The notes: generated from the sequence alone by a model not told the origin. A DNA stretch of 57,130 nucleotides from an uncultured Pelagibacteraceae bacterium (GCA_902589505.1 CACITE010000007.1:1-57130), one strand, 5' to 3'; numbered from the stretch's first letter, positions 25,751 through 37,313 are shown. Program-made: numbers and translations.

Positions 25751-26428
25751 ATGAAAAATTTAATAACCATAGGCTTACCAAGCAAAGGAAGATTAAAAGA
25801 AGACTCAATAAGTTTCTTTGAAAAAAAGAATTTTAAACCAACATCCAGCGGAGGTGAAAGAAATTACTTTGCTCAAATGGAGAATTTACCTAATTCAAAA
25901 ATTATTTATTTGCACGCCAAAGAGATAATCCAAAGACTTGGTGACGGAACAATTGATATAGGGATATCTGGTCTAGATCTGTTACAAGAATCGTCTATAA
26001 ATCTTCAGAAAAAAATTGAAATTAAAAAAAAATTAGATTTTGGTGTAGCTGACGTAGTAGTTGCTATTCCTAATGACTGGATAGATGTTCAAACAGTAGC
26101 AGATCTAGAGGAGGTTTCTTTTGATTTTAGAGACAAAAAGAATGCTAGGTTACGAGTTGCTACAAAGTATCCAAATTTAACTAATAACTTTCTAGTCTCA
26201 AAGGGTATTACCCAATACAAACTTGTGCCAAGTCTTGGAGCAACAGAAACTTATCCATTTATTGGTTCGTCTGAAATTATTACAGATATAACTTCGACAG
26301 GAAAAACTTTAAAAGATAACAATCTTAGAGTTCTTAAGGACGGATGTATTTTAAATTCTCAAGCTTGTTTATTAATTTCAAAAAAAAAGGCCACAACTTT
26401 GCGGCCTTTTTTAAATTCATTAATTTAA
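25751..26428 (+). CDS. hisG: ATP phosphoribosyltransferase, short form
   Basis: First step of histidine synthesis: joins ATP and PRPP. At 225 residues it is the short form, which lacks the C-terminal regulatory domain and needs HisZ. Markers: GLPSKGRLKEDSI near 8-20, GDGTIDIGISGLDLL near 63-77, and the PRPP loop near EIITDITSTGKTL (178-190). Its 3' end contains a terminator-like inverted repeat and stops five bases before the converging groL. Confidence 0.96.
   Translation: MKNLITIGLPSKGRLKEDSISFFEKKNFKPTSSGGERNYFAQMENLPNSKIIYLHAKEIIQRLGDGTIDIGISGLDLLQESSINLQKKIEIKKKLDFGVADVVVAIPNDWIDVQTVADLEEVSFDFRDKKNARLRVATKYPNLTNNFLVSKGITQYKLVPSLGATETYPFIGSSEIITDITSTGKTLKDNNLRVLKDGCILNSQACLLISKKKATTLRPFLNSLI
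26383..26412. terminator. Bidirectional terminator inside the end of hisG
   Basis: AAAAAAGGCC (26383-26392), ten-base loop, GGCCTTTTTT (26403-26412). On the plus strand a T-run ends the hairpin (for hisG); on the minus strand the A-run becomes a T-run just past the groL stop. It is encoded in hisG codons, so one element serves both converging operons. Confidence 0.8.
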
Positions 26429-26433
26429 GTGGG

Positions 26434-28387
<1,954 letters not shown>

Positions 28388-28417
28388 TTAAATTTTCTCC
28401 TATTTTTTTATAGCTGG

Positions 28418-28445
28418 TATATAGTATTGGATACCAAAAATTCAA
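28418..28445 (-). promoter_or_regulatory. Candidate groESL promoter
   Basis: Read on the minus strand, TTGAAT (28440-28445) and TATATA (28418-28423) are 16 bases apart, giving a leader of about 25 bases. The promoter region also contains an inverted repeat TGGTAT (28415-28420) / ATACCA (28431-28436), which could be an operator or mRNA hairpin. Resemblance to a sigma-32 site is limited to the TTGAA. Confidence 0.4.
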
Positions 28446-28465
28446 TACCCCGAAAAACTGATGAT

Positions 28466-28487
28466 TTTTGGCATAAATTCGCCAAAA
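28466..28487. promoter_or_regulatory. Palindrome between groS and a HAD gene (candidate operator)
   Basis: TTTTGGC-N8-GCCAAAA, seven perfect pairs, lies in the 141-base divergent spacer, upstream of the groS promoter candidate and 41 bases before the plus-strand HAD gene. It is not CIRCE (TTAGCACTC-N9-GAGTGCTAA). Between divergent genes a terminator would be out of place, so an operator is the better guess. Confidence 0.4.
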
Positions 28488-28528
28488 TAGTGTATTTTTA
28501 GTCTTTCTTAAGCTAATCATCAATAAAG

Positions 28529-29347
28529 ATGACTAAAAAAACAATTAAGGGAATTAAAGAAATTCACAGCAAGTACGATATTTTTTTCATAGACTTGTGG
28601 GGTGTTGTGCATAATGGAGTTAAGCTTTATCCAGAAGCCATCGTGGTATTAGAAAATTTACATAAACTTAATAAAAGATTTGTTTTAATGTCAAATGCTC
28701 CCAGACCATCGAAAGATGTTGAAAAATTTTTGTTAAGTTTGAATATGAATAAAATTTTTACAAAGAATGTTTTTACTTCAGGTGAAGCAGCTTTGAAAAG
28801 TCTACAAAATAATAAATATGGAAAAAGCTTTTTTCATCTAGGTCCAGAAAGAGACAGTAATTTATTTGAGGGACTTGAAAAAAATAAAACAAATTTAAAT
28901 CAAGCCGACTTTATTCTATGCACGGGTCTTTTCGATCAACATAAAAAATCATTAGATTTTTATAGAGACTTATTAAAAAATTACACAAATATTAAAATGG
29001 TTTGCACTAATCCAGATTTAACAGTTCATCGCGGTCAAGACAAAGAGTACTGCGCAGGAGCTATAGCAGCCCTTTTTAATGAATTAGGTGGGAAGGTCGT
29101 TTATTTTGGAAAACCGCACCCAGAAATTTATAAGTTTTGTAGAAGTAATGGAAAAAAAGTTCTTGTTATTGGAGATAATATCCGCACAGATATAAAAGGA
29201 GCAAATAATATGAAGTTTGACTCTCTATTTATAACAAATGGCGTTCACAAAGATGAATTTTTAAATCAAACAGAAGAAAGTTATGAAAAGATTTTAAAAA
29301 AATATGGAACTAAAACAAATTATTATCAAGAAAGATTAAGCTGGTAA
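28529..29347 (+). CDS. HAD superfamily (subclass IIA) hydrolase
   Basis: 272-residue phosphatase-like protein of the HAD-IIA group (the TIGR01459-type proteins of alphaproteobacteria). Motif I is FFIDLWGVVHNG, with Asp22 as nucleophile and Trp in the usual Asp+2 neighbourhood, a known variation in this subgroup. Motif II is LMSNAPRPS, motif III has the GKPHPEIY segment, and motif IV is VLVIGDNIRTDIKGAN. Substrate unknown. It is followed by ribF after three bases, so it could be expressed with flavin synthesis. Confidence 0.88.
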   Translation: MTKKTIKGIKEIHSKYDIFFIDLWGVVHNGVKLYPEAIVVLENLHKLNKRFVLMSNAPRPSKDVEKFLLSLNMNKIFTKNVFTSGEAALKSLQNNKYGKSFFHLGPERDSNLFEGLEKNKTNLNQADFILCTGLFDQHKKSLDFYRDLLKNYTNIKMVCTNPDLTVHRGQDKEYCAGAIAALFNELGGKVVYFGKPHPEIYKFCRSNGKKVLVIGDNIRTDIKGANNMKFDSLFITNGVHKDEFLNQTEESYEKILKKYGTKTNYYQERLSW

Positions 29348-29350
29348 AAT

Positions 29351-30289
29351 ATGAAAATATTTAATAGTACAACAATTCCAAAAATTTATAAAGGTGCAGC
29401 TATAGCTATCGGAAATTTTGATGGCATTCACAAAGGACATCAAAAAGTTTTTAAAAAAACAAAGCAGTTTGCAAATATAAAAAAAATAAAATTTGGTGTT
29501 ATGACCTTTTCTCCATTACCAATAATGTTTTTTAATAAAAAAATAAAAAATCATAGACTAGTATCAGAAAATCATAAAATGAAATTATTTAAAAAGCATG
29601 GTGTAGATTTTGTTATAAATGTCAATTTTAATAAAAAATTTTCTAAAACTACAGCTAACGACTTTGTAAGAAATATTATTTTTAAAAAAATAAATCCAAA
29701 ATCTCTTTCCGTGAGTAATAATTTTAAGTTTGGCAGAAATAGAAAAGGTAATGTGGCTTTGTTAACCAAATTAGGAATTAAATATAATTATAGATTACTT
29801 AATATTAAACCTTTTAAATATAATGGTAATATAGTTTCATCTACAAGAATAAGAAAATGTTTACAAACTGGAAAAATTAACTTTGCAAACAAGTTGCTTT
29901 CAAGAACTTGGTTTATTGATGGATTGGTTCAAAAAGGCAAAAGACTGGGTCGAAAACTAGGATATCGTACGTGCAATATTAGTATAAAAAATTATATATA
30001 TCCAAAAATTGGAATTCATGCTGTTAAAATTATGATAGGAAATAAAAATAAAATTTATGGTGGCGTAGCTTACCTCGGATCTCGTCCTACCTTCAAAGGT
30101 AAAGAAGTATTTCTTGAAACAAACATATTTGGAATTAATAAAAATCTATATAATAAAAGATTAAAAGTATATTTCCAAAAATTTATAAGAGGAGATAAAA
30201 AATTTAAAAATCCAGCTAAATTGATAAAACAAATTAATAAAGATGTAATTCTTGCAAAAAAAGGTTTAAAAACAAAATTAGTTTTATGA
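29351..30289 (+). CDS. ribF: Bifunctional riboflavin kinase/FAD synthetase
   Basis: Converts riboflavin to FMN and FMN to FAD. The N-terminal nucleotidyltransferase domain has IGNFDGIHKGHQ (20-31) and the later SSTRIRKCL motif (near 166-174). The C-terminal flavokinase domain includes GKRLGRKLGYRTCNI (near 198-212), where the usual GRTLGFPTANI is altered. Length of 312 is normal. Its stop overlaps the ileS start by four bases. Confidence 0.95.
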   Translation: MKIFNSTTIPKIYKGAAIAIGNFDGIHKGHQKVFKKTKQFANIKKIKFGVMTFSPLPIMFFNKKIKNHRLVSENHKMKLFKKHGVDFVINVNFNKKFSKTTANDFVRNIIFKKINPKSLSVSNNFKFGRNRKGNVALLTKLGIKYNYRLLNIKPFKYNGNIVSSTRIRKCLQTGKINFANKLLSRTWFIDGLVQKGKRLGRKLGYRTCNISIKNYIYPKIGIHAVKIMIGNKNKIYGGVAYLGSRPTFKGKEVFLETNIFGINKNLYNKRLKVYFQKFIRGDKKFKNPAKLIKQINKDVILAKKGLKTKLVL

Positions 30290-33051
30290 GTAAAGAAAAC
30301 ATTAATTTACCGAAAACCTCATTCTCAATGAAGGCAAATCTGCCTAATAGAGAGCCCGAAATATTGAAAACTTGGGAAAAATTGAGTCTTTATAAAAAAC
30401 TTAGAGATTCTCGCAAAGGAAAAGAAAAATTTATTTTACACGACGGGCCTCCATATGCAAATGGGCACATACATATGGGTACGGCTCTTAACAAAATTCT
30501 TAAAGATATTATTACCAGATTTCATCAAATGGATGGAAAAGACTCGGTTTATGTTCCTGGCTGGGATTGTCACGGATTACCTATCGAATGGAAAATAGAA
30601 GAGCAGTATAAAAAAAATAAAAAAGATAAAAATCAAGTTCCAATAAAAGATTTTAGATTAGAGTGCCGAGAATTTGCTGAAAAATGGATTAAAGTTCATA
30701 TAAAAGAATTCACAAGATTAGGAGTCGAAGGTGACTGGAAGAATTACTATTCTACAATGAGTTTTGATGCTGAAGCTCAAATTGTAAGAGAGTTAGGTAA
30801 GTTTTTGTTAGATGGTAGTTTGTATCAAGGCTACAAGCCTGTCTTATGGTCAACGGTAGAAAAAACTGCTTTAGCGGACGCAGAGGTTGAATATAAAGAT
30901 CACACTTCTAACACAATATATGTAGGTTTTAATGTAAGGACTTCAAAAATAGATTTATTAAAAGATTCTCAAATTATTATATGGACTACTACACCTTGGA
31001 CTATACCAGCAAATAAGGCCTTGGCTTATAATAAAAATTTAGACTATTCAATTATCGAAATTAATCCAAAATCAAAAAATTTAGATAATAAGAAAATTGT
31101 AGTCGCTACTAAACTTCTCAATCAAGTTCTGAAAGATTGTGAAATAGAAAATTATAATATTATTGAAAAAATTAAAGGAAAAGATTTTGAAGGAACAATC
31201 TGCTCGCATCCATTTGAAAAATTAGGATATCAGTATGATGTTCCAATGTTAGAAGGTAGTTTTGTAACACTCGAACAAGGTACAGGTATTGTTCATTGCG
31301 CACCCAGTCATGGACCAGATGATTTCAATTTATGTTTAAAGCACGGAATTAAATCATTAGATACAATTGATGATGATGGCAAATACACAAAACATATAAA
31401 AAAATTTGAAGGCATTCACATCTTTAAAGCAGATCAAATTGTAATTGAAAATCTTAAAGAATGTAAAAAACTTTTGGCAAATGGCAAGCTTACCCATAGC
31501 TATCCACATTCTTGGAGATCTAAAGCGCCTTTAGTTCATAGAGCTACATCGCAATGGTTTATTTCTATGGAAAAAAAAGATTTAAGAAAAAAGGCACTTA
31601 AAGCAATTGATGATACAGATTTCTATCCTGAAAGAGGTAGAGATAGAATTAGATCGATGATTGAAACCAGACCAGATTGGTGCATTTCCAGACAAAGAAT
31701 CTGGGGAGTGCCATTACCTTTATTTGTTTCAAAAAAAACAAAAGAGCCTTTAAAAGATCCAGAGGTAATAGAAAATGTTGCAAAAATTTTTGAAAAAGAG
31801 GGAGCTGACTGCTGGTTTACTGACGATCCTCAAAAATTTTTAGGAAAAAAATATAAGAAAAGCGACTACATTAAATCTAACGATATAGTAGAAGTCTGGT
31901 TTGATAGTGGAGCAACCCATTCTTACGTGTTAGAAAAAAGAAAAGATTTAGCGTGGCCTGCATCTATGTATCTAGAAGGATCCGATCAGCACAGGGGATG
32001 GTTTCATTCATCTCTTTTAGAATCATGTGGCACAAGAGGCAAAGCGCCATTTAAAAGCATTCTTACTCATGGATTTGTGGTTGATGGCAAAGGTTTAAAA
32101 ATGTCAAAATCAACAGGAAATATAATCGCACCAGAAGATATACTAAAAAAATATGGGGCAGATATTCTTCGAACTTGGGTTGCAGCATCTGATTATGCTG
32201 AAGATTTAAGACTAGATTACTCAATTTTAGAACAGCACGCAGAATCTTATAGAAAAATTAGAAATACATTTAGATTTTTGCTAGGAAATTTAAAAGATAA
32301 AAAAATTGATTTTAATTTAAATTCTAAAGAAGTCGAAAAATGGCCAGAACTAGAGCGTTATATTCTTCATCAAATATTTGAACTTAACAAAAATTTTGAA
32401 AAATACTTTAAGGAGTATAATTTTCATAAGCTTTATAAAGAATTACTAAACTTTTGTTCATTGGATTTATCAGCATTTTATTTTGATATTAGAAAAGATG
32501 TTCTTTACTGCGATGATTTGAAATCGGAAAAAAGAAAGATTTGCACTAATTTACTATCACTGATCTTAGATATTTTATTGAAATGGTTTGCTCCAATACT
32601 ATCTTTTACAACTGAGGAAATTTTTCAAATTATCAACGTGGGAAAAAATTCAAGCATTCACCTTGAAAATTTTCCGAAAATACCTGCAAATTGGGAAAAT
32701 AGAAAATTGTGTGAAAAATGGGAGAAATTAAAAATAATAAGAAATGTTGTGAATGCTGGTATTGAAGTTAAGAGATCCAGCAAAGATATTGGTTCAAGCT
32801 TGGAGGCTGATATAGAAATATACCTTGGCAAAGAATATTTGGAACTCGTTAAGGACATAAATTTGTCTGAATATTTTATTACTTCAAAGGCGAGTGTAAA
32901 AAATATGATTAACGACGAAAAAGTTTTTAGATTAAATGATATATCCGATGTAGGTGTGTTAGTGCAGAAAGCTAAGGGTGAAAAATGTTCAAGATGTTGG
33001 AAAATTTTAGGAAATCCATGCGAAAGATGTAAATCTGTATTAAAAAATTAG
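30286..33051 (+). CDS. ileS: Isoleucyl-tRNA synthetase
   Basis: Charges tRNA-Ile; class Ia synthetase with CP1 editing domain. The HIGH motif is HIHM at 61-64 ([16 protein letters not shown]), KMSKS is at 605-609, and the C-terminal zinc site is [15 protein letters not shown]. The editing domain is in the 200-390 region with the [12 protein letters not shown] segment. Length of 921 is standard for the bacterial type. It is coupled with ribF upstream (ATGA) and is followed by lspA, a widely conserved ribF-ileS-lspA order. Confidence 0.98.
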   Translation: MSKENINLPKTSFSMKANLPNREPEILKTWEKLSLYKKLRDSRKGKEKFILHDGPPYANGHIHMGTALNKILKDIITRFHQMDGKDSVYVPGWDCHGLPIEWKIEEQYKKNKKDKNQVPIKDFRLECREFAEKWIKVHIKEFTRLGVEGDWKNYYSTMSFDAEAQIVRELGKFLLDGSLYQGYKPVLWSTVEKTALADAEVEYKDHTSNTIYVGFNVRTSKIDLLKDSQIIIWTTTPWTIPANKALAYNKNLDYSIIEINPKSKNLDNKKIVVATKLLNQVLKDCEIENYNIIEKIKGKDFEGTICSHPFEKLGYQYDVPMLEGSFVTLEQGTGIVHCAPSHGPDDFNLCLKHGIKSLDTIDDDGKYTKHIKKFEGIHIFKADQIVIENLKECKKLLANGKLTHSYPHSWRSKAPLVHRATSQWFISMEKKDLRKKALKAIDDTDFYPERGRDRIRSMIETRPDWCISRQRIWGVPLPLFVSKKTKEPLKDPEVIENVAKIFEKEGADCWFTDDPQKFLGKKYKKSDYIKSNDIVEVWFDSGATHSYVLEKRKDLAWPASMYLEGSDQHRGWFHSSLLESCGTRGKAPFKSILTHGFVVDGKGLKMSKSTGNIIAPEDILKKYGADILRTWVAASDYAEDLRLDYSILEQHAESYRKIRNTFRFLLGNLKDKKIDFNLNSKEVEKWPELERYILHQIFELNKNFEKYFKEYNFHKLYKELLNFCSLDLSAFYFDIRKDVLYCDDLKSEKRKICTNLLSLILDILLKWFAPILSFTTEEIFQIINVGKNSSIHLENFPKIPANWENRKLCEKWEKLKIIRNVVNAGIEVKRSSKDIGSSLEADIEIYLGKEYLELVKDINLSEYFITSKASVKNMINDEKVFRLNDISDVGVLVQKAKGEKCSRCWKILGNPCERCKSVLKN

Positions 33052-33059
33052 ACTACTTA

Positions 33060-33530
33060 ATGAAAAAAATAATAATTATATTAACTTTATTTTTTATTGA
33101 TAGATTGGTTAAAATATATCTAATCAATTTACAATCGACAGGAACAGATATAGATTTTTATGTTTTTCCTTTCTTAAATTTTTATTTAGTTTGGAATACG
33201 GGAATTGGATTTGGTTTAGCTGCTATGGAAAGTAATGTATATTATCACAGCCTAACCTTACTAATAGCGCTGGTTAATATTTTGCTTTTGTACTTGCTTA
33301 TTAAATCCAGAGGTATTAGCGGCTACTTAATAGCAATAATAATTGGCGGATCCTTAGGAAATTTGTTTGACAGAATATATTATTATGCTGTACCCGATTT
33401 TATAGATTTACATATTGGCGATTATCACTGGTTTATATTTAATGTTGCTGATATTTTTATAACAGTAGGTATAATTGGGTTAATACTAGTTGAGTTAATC
33501 AAAAAGGAAAAAGTTTCTGAAAATGTTTAG
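33060..33530 (+). CDS. lspA: Prolipoprotein signal peptidase
   Basis: Aspartyl protease of the inner membrane that cleaves lipoprotein signal peptides. Four hydrophobic helices; catalytic Asp113 ([14 protein letters not shown]) and Asp131 ([11 protein letters not shown]), with [11 protein letters not shown] near 97-106. Length of 156 is usual. The next gene, overlapping by eight bases, itself encodes a lipoprotein that must be a substrate. Confidence 0.97.
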   Translation: MKKIIIILTLFFIDRLVKIYLINLQSTGTDIDFYVFPFLNFYLVWNTGIGFGLAAMESNVYYHSLTLLIALVNILLLYLLIKSRGISGYLIAIIIGGSLGNLFDRIYYYAVPDFIDLHIGDYHWFIFNVADIFITVGIIGLILVELIKKEKVSENV

Positions 33531-33834
33531 AACATTAATATTATTAATTACCGCAGTTTTTTTTCTATCATCATGCGGAGGCACATTTGATTCCGTTAAG
33601 CGCGGTCTAACAGGGCAAAAGCAAAAATCAACTGACGAATTTTTTATACAGAAAAAAGATCCATTAATACTTCCTCCAGATTATGAGAATTTACCATCCC
33701 CAGATGAAGAAGTTGCTGAGGTTAGTGAGGAGATTTCCATATTTGAATCAGCACTAGAAGAAAGTTCTGAAGACGAATCTTTAAACGAAGATTCTGTCGA
33801 AAGTTCAATATTAAAAAAAATTCAATCAAAATAA
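33523..33834 (+). CDS. bamF: BamF-like lipoprotein (DUF3035)
   Basis: 103-residue outer-membrane lipoprotein candidate. The signal peptide [20 protein letters not shown] has the lipobox Cys18. The central [20 protein letters not shown] (about 38-57) matches the family pattern of the beta-barrel assembly subunit BamF of alphaproteobacteria. The C-terminal half is acidic and serine-rich. It overlaps lspA by eight bases and touches pgi. The BamF name is by family resemblance; binding to BamA is not shown here. Confidence 0.75.
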   Translation: MFRTLILLITAVFFLSSCGGTFDSVKRGLTGQKQKSTDEFFIQKKDPLILPPDYENLPSPDEEVAEVSEEISIFESALEESSEDESLNEDSVESSILKKIQSK

Positions 33835-35043
33835 ATGCTAAAAAAAAAAGATAATTTGTTTAAAAATTATTTCAATAATTCTGATAAATATAAAAAAAAT
33901 ATAAAAAAAACTAAAAAAATTTTTAATTCTTTTTTAATGGATTTAAAAAATAACCGAATCCCATTGTTAGAATCTTATGAAAAAAATTATAATTTTAATT
34001 TTTCTGATTTAACAATAAGAAAATTTTTTAAATACGAAAATATTGTAATTATTGGAATGGGAGGTTCAATTTTAGGAACAAAAACTATTTACTCATTTTT
34101 AAAAGAAAAAATTAAAAAAAAAGTTTTTTTCTTTGATAATTTAGATCCAAATTTGTATTCAGAATTTAAAAAAATAAATTTAAGAAATTCTTGTGTTATA
34201 GTAGCTGGCAAGTCAGGGAAAACTATCGAAACAATAATTAATTTAGGAATCGTATTTTCAAAAAAATTATTAAAAAATAAATTAATTGTTATTGCGGAAG
34301 CAACAGATAATGCTTTAATAAATATAGCCACAAAACATAACGCCGAGATTATTGAACATGAAAACTTTATAAGTGGACGTTATTCAGTTTTATCTGAGAC
34401 AGGTATGTTTCCTGCAGCACTAATGGGTCTCAATTTACCAAAATTTAAAAATTTAAATAGATTAATTAAAAATAAAATTTTTGTTTCAACTCTAGTTCAG
34501 AATGTAGCTTATATATACACTTTAGTATCAAAAAAAATTAACAATTCAATTATATTAAATTATGATTCTGACTTAAATGATTTAGGATATTGGTATCAGC
34601 AACTTGTTGCAGAAAGTTTAGGAAAAAAAGGAAAAGGTATTAATCCGATGCTTTCATTTGGACCAAAAGATCATCATAGCTTATTGCAACTTTACTTGGA
34701 TGGACCTAAAGATAAATTCTTTACTTTCTTCAACTCAAAAGAAAAAAAGGATAAATTTAGAGTTTCTCAAGATATTATTCCAAATAATATGAAATTTTTA
34801 AAAAATAAAAATGTAAAATTTATTATTAATGCGCAATGTAATGCAGTTAAAAATATTTTTAAATTAAAAAAAATTCCATTCAGGCAGATTACATTTGACA
34901 AAAAAAATGAAGAAGAATTAGGAGAGGTTTTCACTTTTTTTGCCTTAGAAACGATTCTTTTGTCACGTTTAATGAATGTTAATCCATTTGATCAACCAGC
35001 TGTTGAGCAAGTCAAAATTGAAACAAGAAAAATTTTAAAATAA
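33835..35043 (+). CDS. pgi: Glucose-6-phosphate isomerase
   Basis: Interconverts glucose-6-phosphate and fructose-6-phosphate. Family blocks are present: IVIIGMGGSILGTK near 70-83, the sugar-isomerase segment VAGKSGKTIET near 123-133, LGYWYQQLVAESLGKKGKG near 249-267, and NPFDQPAVEQVK near the C-terminus. At 402 residues it is shorter than the E. coli enzyme (about 550), near the size of compact bacterial forms. The start follows the lipoprotein gene directly. The last nine bases overlap rsmD on the other strand. Confidence 0.9.
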   Translation: MLKKKDNLFKNYFNNSDKYKKNIKKTKKIFNSFLMDLKNNRIPLLESYEKNYNFNFSDLTIRKFFKYENIVIIGMGGSILGTKTIYSFLKEKIKKKVFFFDNLDPNLYSEFKKINLRNSCVIVAGKSGKTIETIINLGIVFSKKLLKNKLIVIAEATDNALINIATKHNAEIIEHENFISGRYSVLSETGMFPAALMGLNLPKFKNLNRLIKNKIFVSTLVQNVAYIYTLVSKKINNSIILNYDSDLNDLGYWYQQLVAESLGKKGKGINPMLSFGPKDHHSLLQLYLDGPKDKFFTFFNSKEKKDKFRVSQDIIPNNMKFLKNKNVKFIINAQCNAVKNIFKLKKIPFRQITFDKKNEEELGEVFTFFALETILLSRLMNVNPFDQPAVEQVKIETRKILK

Positions 35044-35601
35044 AATTCTACCAAAAATTATTTTTGAGATCCCGTATGTTCTCTGTTCTATTATTTCGAA
35101 ATAATCAGGTAGTTTTTCTTTGGTAGTTTTGTTTCGGTGTAAAATTATAATTCCTTTTTTGTCTAGAATATTTTTATTAAAAATTAATTCGATTAATTTT
35201 TCAATATTTTTATCTTGAAAAGGAGGATCGCAGAAAATCAAATTAAGTTTTGATTTAAATATATTTTTTTTTATTAAATTAAATGCATCACTGCAAAATA
35301 TATTTGTATTTTCTTTTGCTTTTAGTTTTTGAACATTTTTTTCTAAAATTTTTACTATATCTTTTGATTTTTCTATAAAGATAACATTTTTAGTTCCTCT
35401 CGAAATGCATTCGAGTCCAAATGATCCAGATCCAGCATATAAGTCAAGTATATTTGATTTTTCAAACCGGAATGCTATTTTATTTGAATGGATCAATAAG
35501 TTAAAAATGCTTTCTCTAACCAAATCTTTAAGAGGTCTTGTAATTTTATTTTGCGGAAGATGTAAAGTGTAACCTTTAAGTTTGCCTGCTATTATTCTCA
35601 T
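35035..35601 (-). CDS. rsmD: 16S rRNA (guanine966-N2)-methyltransferase
   Basis: SAM-dependent methyltransferase of 188 residues. It begins MRIIAGKLKGYTLHLP with the RPLKDLVRESIFNLL helix near 22-36, SAM motif I LDLYAGSGSFGLECISRG near 52-69, and motif IV FCDPPFQ near 122-128, all typical of RsmD. It lies alone on the minus strand, converging with pgi (overlap of nine bases). Confidence 0.95.
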   Translation of the reverse strand: MRIIAGKLKGYTLHLPQNKITRPLKDLVRESIFNLLIHSNKIAFRFEKSNILDLYAGSGSFGLECISRGTKNVIFIEKSKDIVKILEKNVQKLKAKENTNIFCSDAFNLIKKNIFKSKLNLIFCDPPFQDKNIEKLIELIFNKNILDKKGIIILHRNKTTKEKLPDYFEIIEQRTYGISKIIFGRILF

Positions 35602-35643
35602 TTAAAATATATATATTCTCGATATACTAATGATTATTTATAT

Positions 35644-35841
35644 ATGAACAGAAATAAAGCAAAACTTAAATTTGGTCCAAACAATTTTGAAATAATAGAT
35701 GATGGCGATTATGTAGTTTGTGCAGTTTCGGGTAAAAAGATCTCGCTTAATCAATTGACCTATTGGAATGTTGAATTACAAGAAGCATATTTTTCACCAA
35801 AAGAAGCTCAACAAAGATATGAAGAATTAAATAAAAAATGA
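35644..35841 (+). CDS. DUF2093 family protein
   Basis: 65-residue cytoplasmic protein. The core NFEIIDDGDYVVCAVSGK (about 16-33), followed by LNQLTYWNVELQEAYFSP, is the DUF2093 signature, widespread in alphaproteobacteria and of unknown function. It overlaps the start of the M23 peptidase gene by four bases (ATGA). Confidence 0.9.
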   Translation: MNRNKAKLKFGPNNFEIIDDGDYVVCAVSGKKISLNQLTYWNVELQEAYFSPKEAQQRYEELNKK

Positions 35842-36623
35842 AAATTTTAGTTAGTATAGTTTTTATATTTTTTACAACCTCAAGTTTTGCTGCAACATTT
35901 GATGGTAAATTTATTCAAGGCGCATTTATTCTTGGAAAAACAGAACCAGGTTCTGAGGTTTTTATTGATAAAAAAAAAGTAAAAGTTACATCTGATGGAT
36001 ATTTTGCTTTTGGATTGGGTAGAGATAGAAAAAATGATGTAGTAATAACAATAAATGAAAAAAAAATTGTAAAAAAGGTTTTTAAGAGAAAATATAAAAT
36101 TCAAAGAATAGACGGCCTAGAAGAAAAAAAAGTTACACCTCCAGAAGAAGTTTACGAAAGAATTAAAAGAGAAAATAAATGGATAGGAGAGGCCAGAGCC
36201 GTCAATAGTGATTTATCATTTTTTAAAAATAAATTTATAAATCCACTAGAAAACGCAATCGTCACCGGTGTATATGGAAGTCAGAGAATTTTAAATGGAA
36301 AACCTAAGTGGCCTCATTATGGTATAGATTTTGCCGCTGACGAAGGTACAGAAATTAAAGCCATGTTAGACGGTGTCGTAACTTTAGCTGAGCCAGATCT
36401 ATTTTATACTGGTGGCACTTTAATATTTGATCATGGACATGGTATTTCAACGTTGTACATGCATATGAAAACATTGATGGTTAAAAAAGGTCAAAAAGTT
36501 AAACAAGGAGATGTTATAGGAACTGTTGGTTCAACAGGAAGATCAACAGGAGCACATTTAGATGTTAGACTTAATTGGTTTCAGACACGTTTAGATCCGG
36601 CAACAGTCCTTGATATTAAGTAG
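35838..36623 (+). CDS. M23-family peptidase, periplasmic
   Basis: 261-residue exported peptidoglycan hydrolase-like protein. Signal peptide MKILVSIVFIFFTTSSFAAT with cleavage after Ala18 or so. The C-terminal LytM/M23 domain has His160 and Asp164 (HYGIDFAA) and the His209 region LYMHM. Where the classical second metal motif is HxH, it has GAHLDVRLNW (His240, Asp242). That variant is recurrent in this proteobacterial subfamily. It likely cuts murein cross-links or activates an amidase; which is unknown. Confidence 0.9.
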   Translation: MKILVSIVFIFFTTSSFAATFDGKFIQGAFILGKTEPGSEVFIDKKKVKVTSDGYFAFGLGRDRKNDVVITINEKKIVKKVFKRKYKIQRIDGLEEKKVTPPEEVYERIKRENKWIGEARAVNSDLSFFKNKFINPLENAIVTGVYGSQRILNGKPKWPHYGIDFAADEGTEIKAMLDGVVTLAEPDLFYTGGTLIFDHGHGISTLYMHMKTLMVKKGQKVKQGDVIGTVGSTGRSTGAHLDVRLNWFQTRLDPATVLDIK

Positions 36624-36624
36624 T

Positions 36625-37311
36625 TTAAATATATTTTTCTTTTTTCAAAGAAATAACAAATTTGCAGCTAGCACAAGCCGGATTATATTCTGGCGGTTTT
36701 TCCATTAAACAAATATCGATAATATCAGTAACTCTTTTTATCAATTCATCATGACATCTATTACCTTTTAGATACAAAGTTTCAAATTTCATATAACAAG
36801 ATCCTTTAGAAATTTCAGTAATTTCCTTTGGTTCAAAAAGATATAATCCTAGTTCTTCAATATCAGAAAATTTTGGAGTTTTAGTATTTGGATTTTGAAA
36901 AATTGCTGCATAACTTTCTAATTGCAGTTTGTAGTTTTCAATTTTTGATGGACTAATTTTAGTTGTTTTTAAATCGATAATTCCATATTTTTTTGGATTG
37001 GTTTTAAATTCAATAACTACATCAGTTTTGCCACTAATTATAAAAGGTCTCCTTTTATTGTCTAGGAGTGTAGACGATCCTATAAATCCATTAAGTTCTG
37101 TCATTATACGTCCATCAGGTAAGTTTTTTGACATTAATTTTACAGATTGAGTGATTAAGAATTTTTTTTGAATCAAATCAAACGAATTAAATATCGGGGG
37201 AAAAAAAGCATCAAGCTTTATGTTTCTATGCGATAACCACAAACATCTTTTACATTTTAGCGCATAATCAAGTCCACTAGGAGCGACTTTGAAAATCTTT
37301 TTTTTATCCAT
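36625..37311 (-). CDS. PD-(D/E)XK nuclease-fold protein with two CxxC pairs
   Basis: 228-residue protein with the RecB/Cas4 nuclease core: Asp97 in GKTDVVIEF, Asp113 and Lys115 in IIDLKTTK, and QLESYA (Gln130, Tyr134). Cys20/Cys23 (CKRC) near the start and Cys213/Cys216 (CASC) near the end flank the core, as expected for an Fe-S or zinc clamp like that in Cas4 and AddB. No cas gene or CRISPR array is nearby. It is the last gene of the minus-strand envelope run, two bases after the LpxL-type gene. Function unknown; could be DNA repair. Confidence 0.75.
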   Translation of the reverse strand: MDKKKIFKVAPSGLDYALKCKRCLWLSHRNIKLDAFFPPIFNSFDLIQKKFLITQSVKLMSKNLPDGRIMTELNGFIGSSTLLDNKRRPFIISGKTDVVIEFKTNPKKYGIIDLKTTKISPSKIENYKLQLESYAAIFQNPNTKTPKFSDIEELGLYLFEPKEITEISKGSCYMKFETLYLKGNRCHDELIKRVTDIIDICLMEKPPEYNPACASCKFVISLKKEKYI

Positions 37312-37313
37312 CT

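Noticed and set aside
28388-28528. CIRCE element upstream of groESL
   Set aside because: No TTAGCACTC-N9-GAGTGCTAA or near match was found; only other palindromes.
36625-37311. Stand-alone Cas4 of a CRISPR system
   Set aside because: No repeats, spacers or other cas genes occur in the window; only the fold resembles Cas4.
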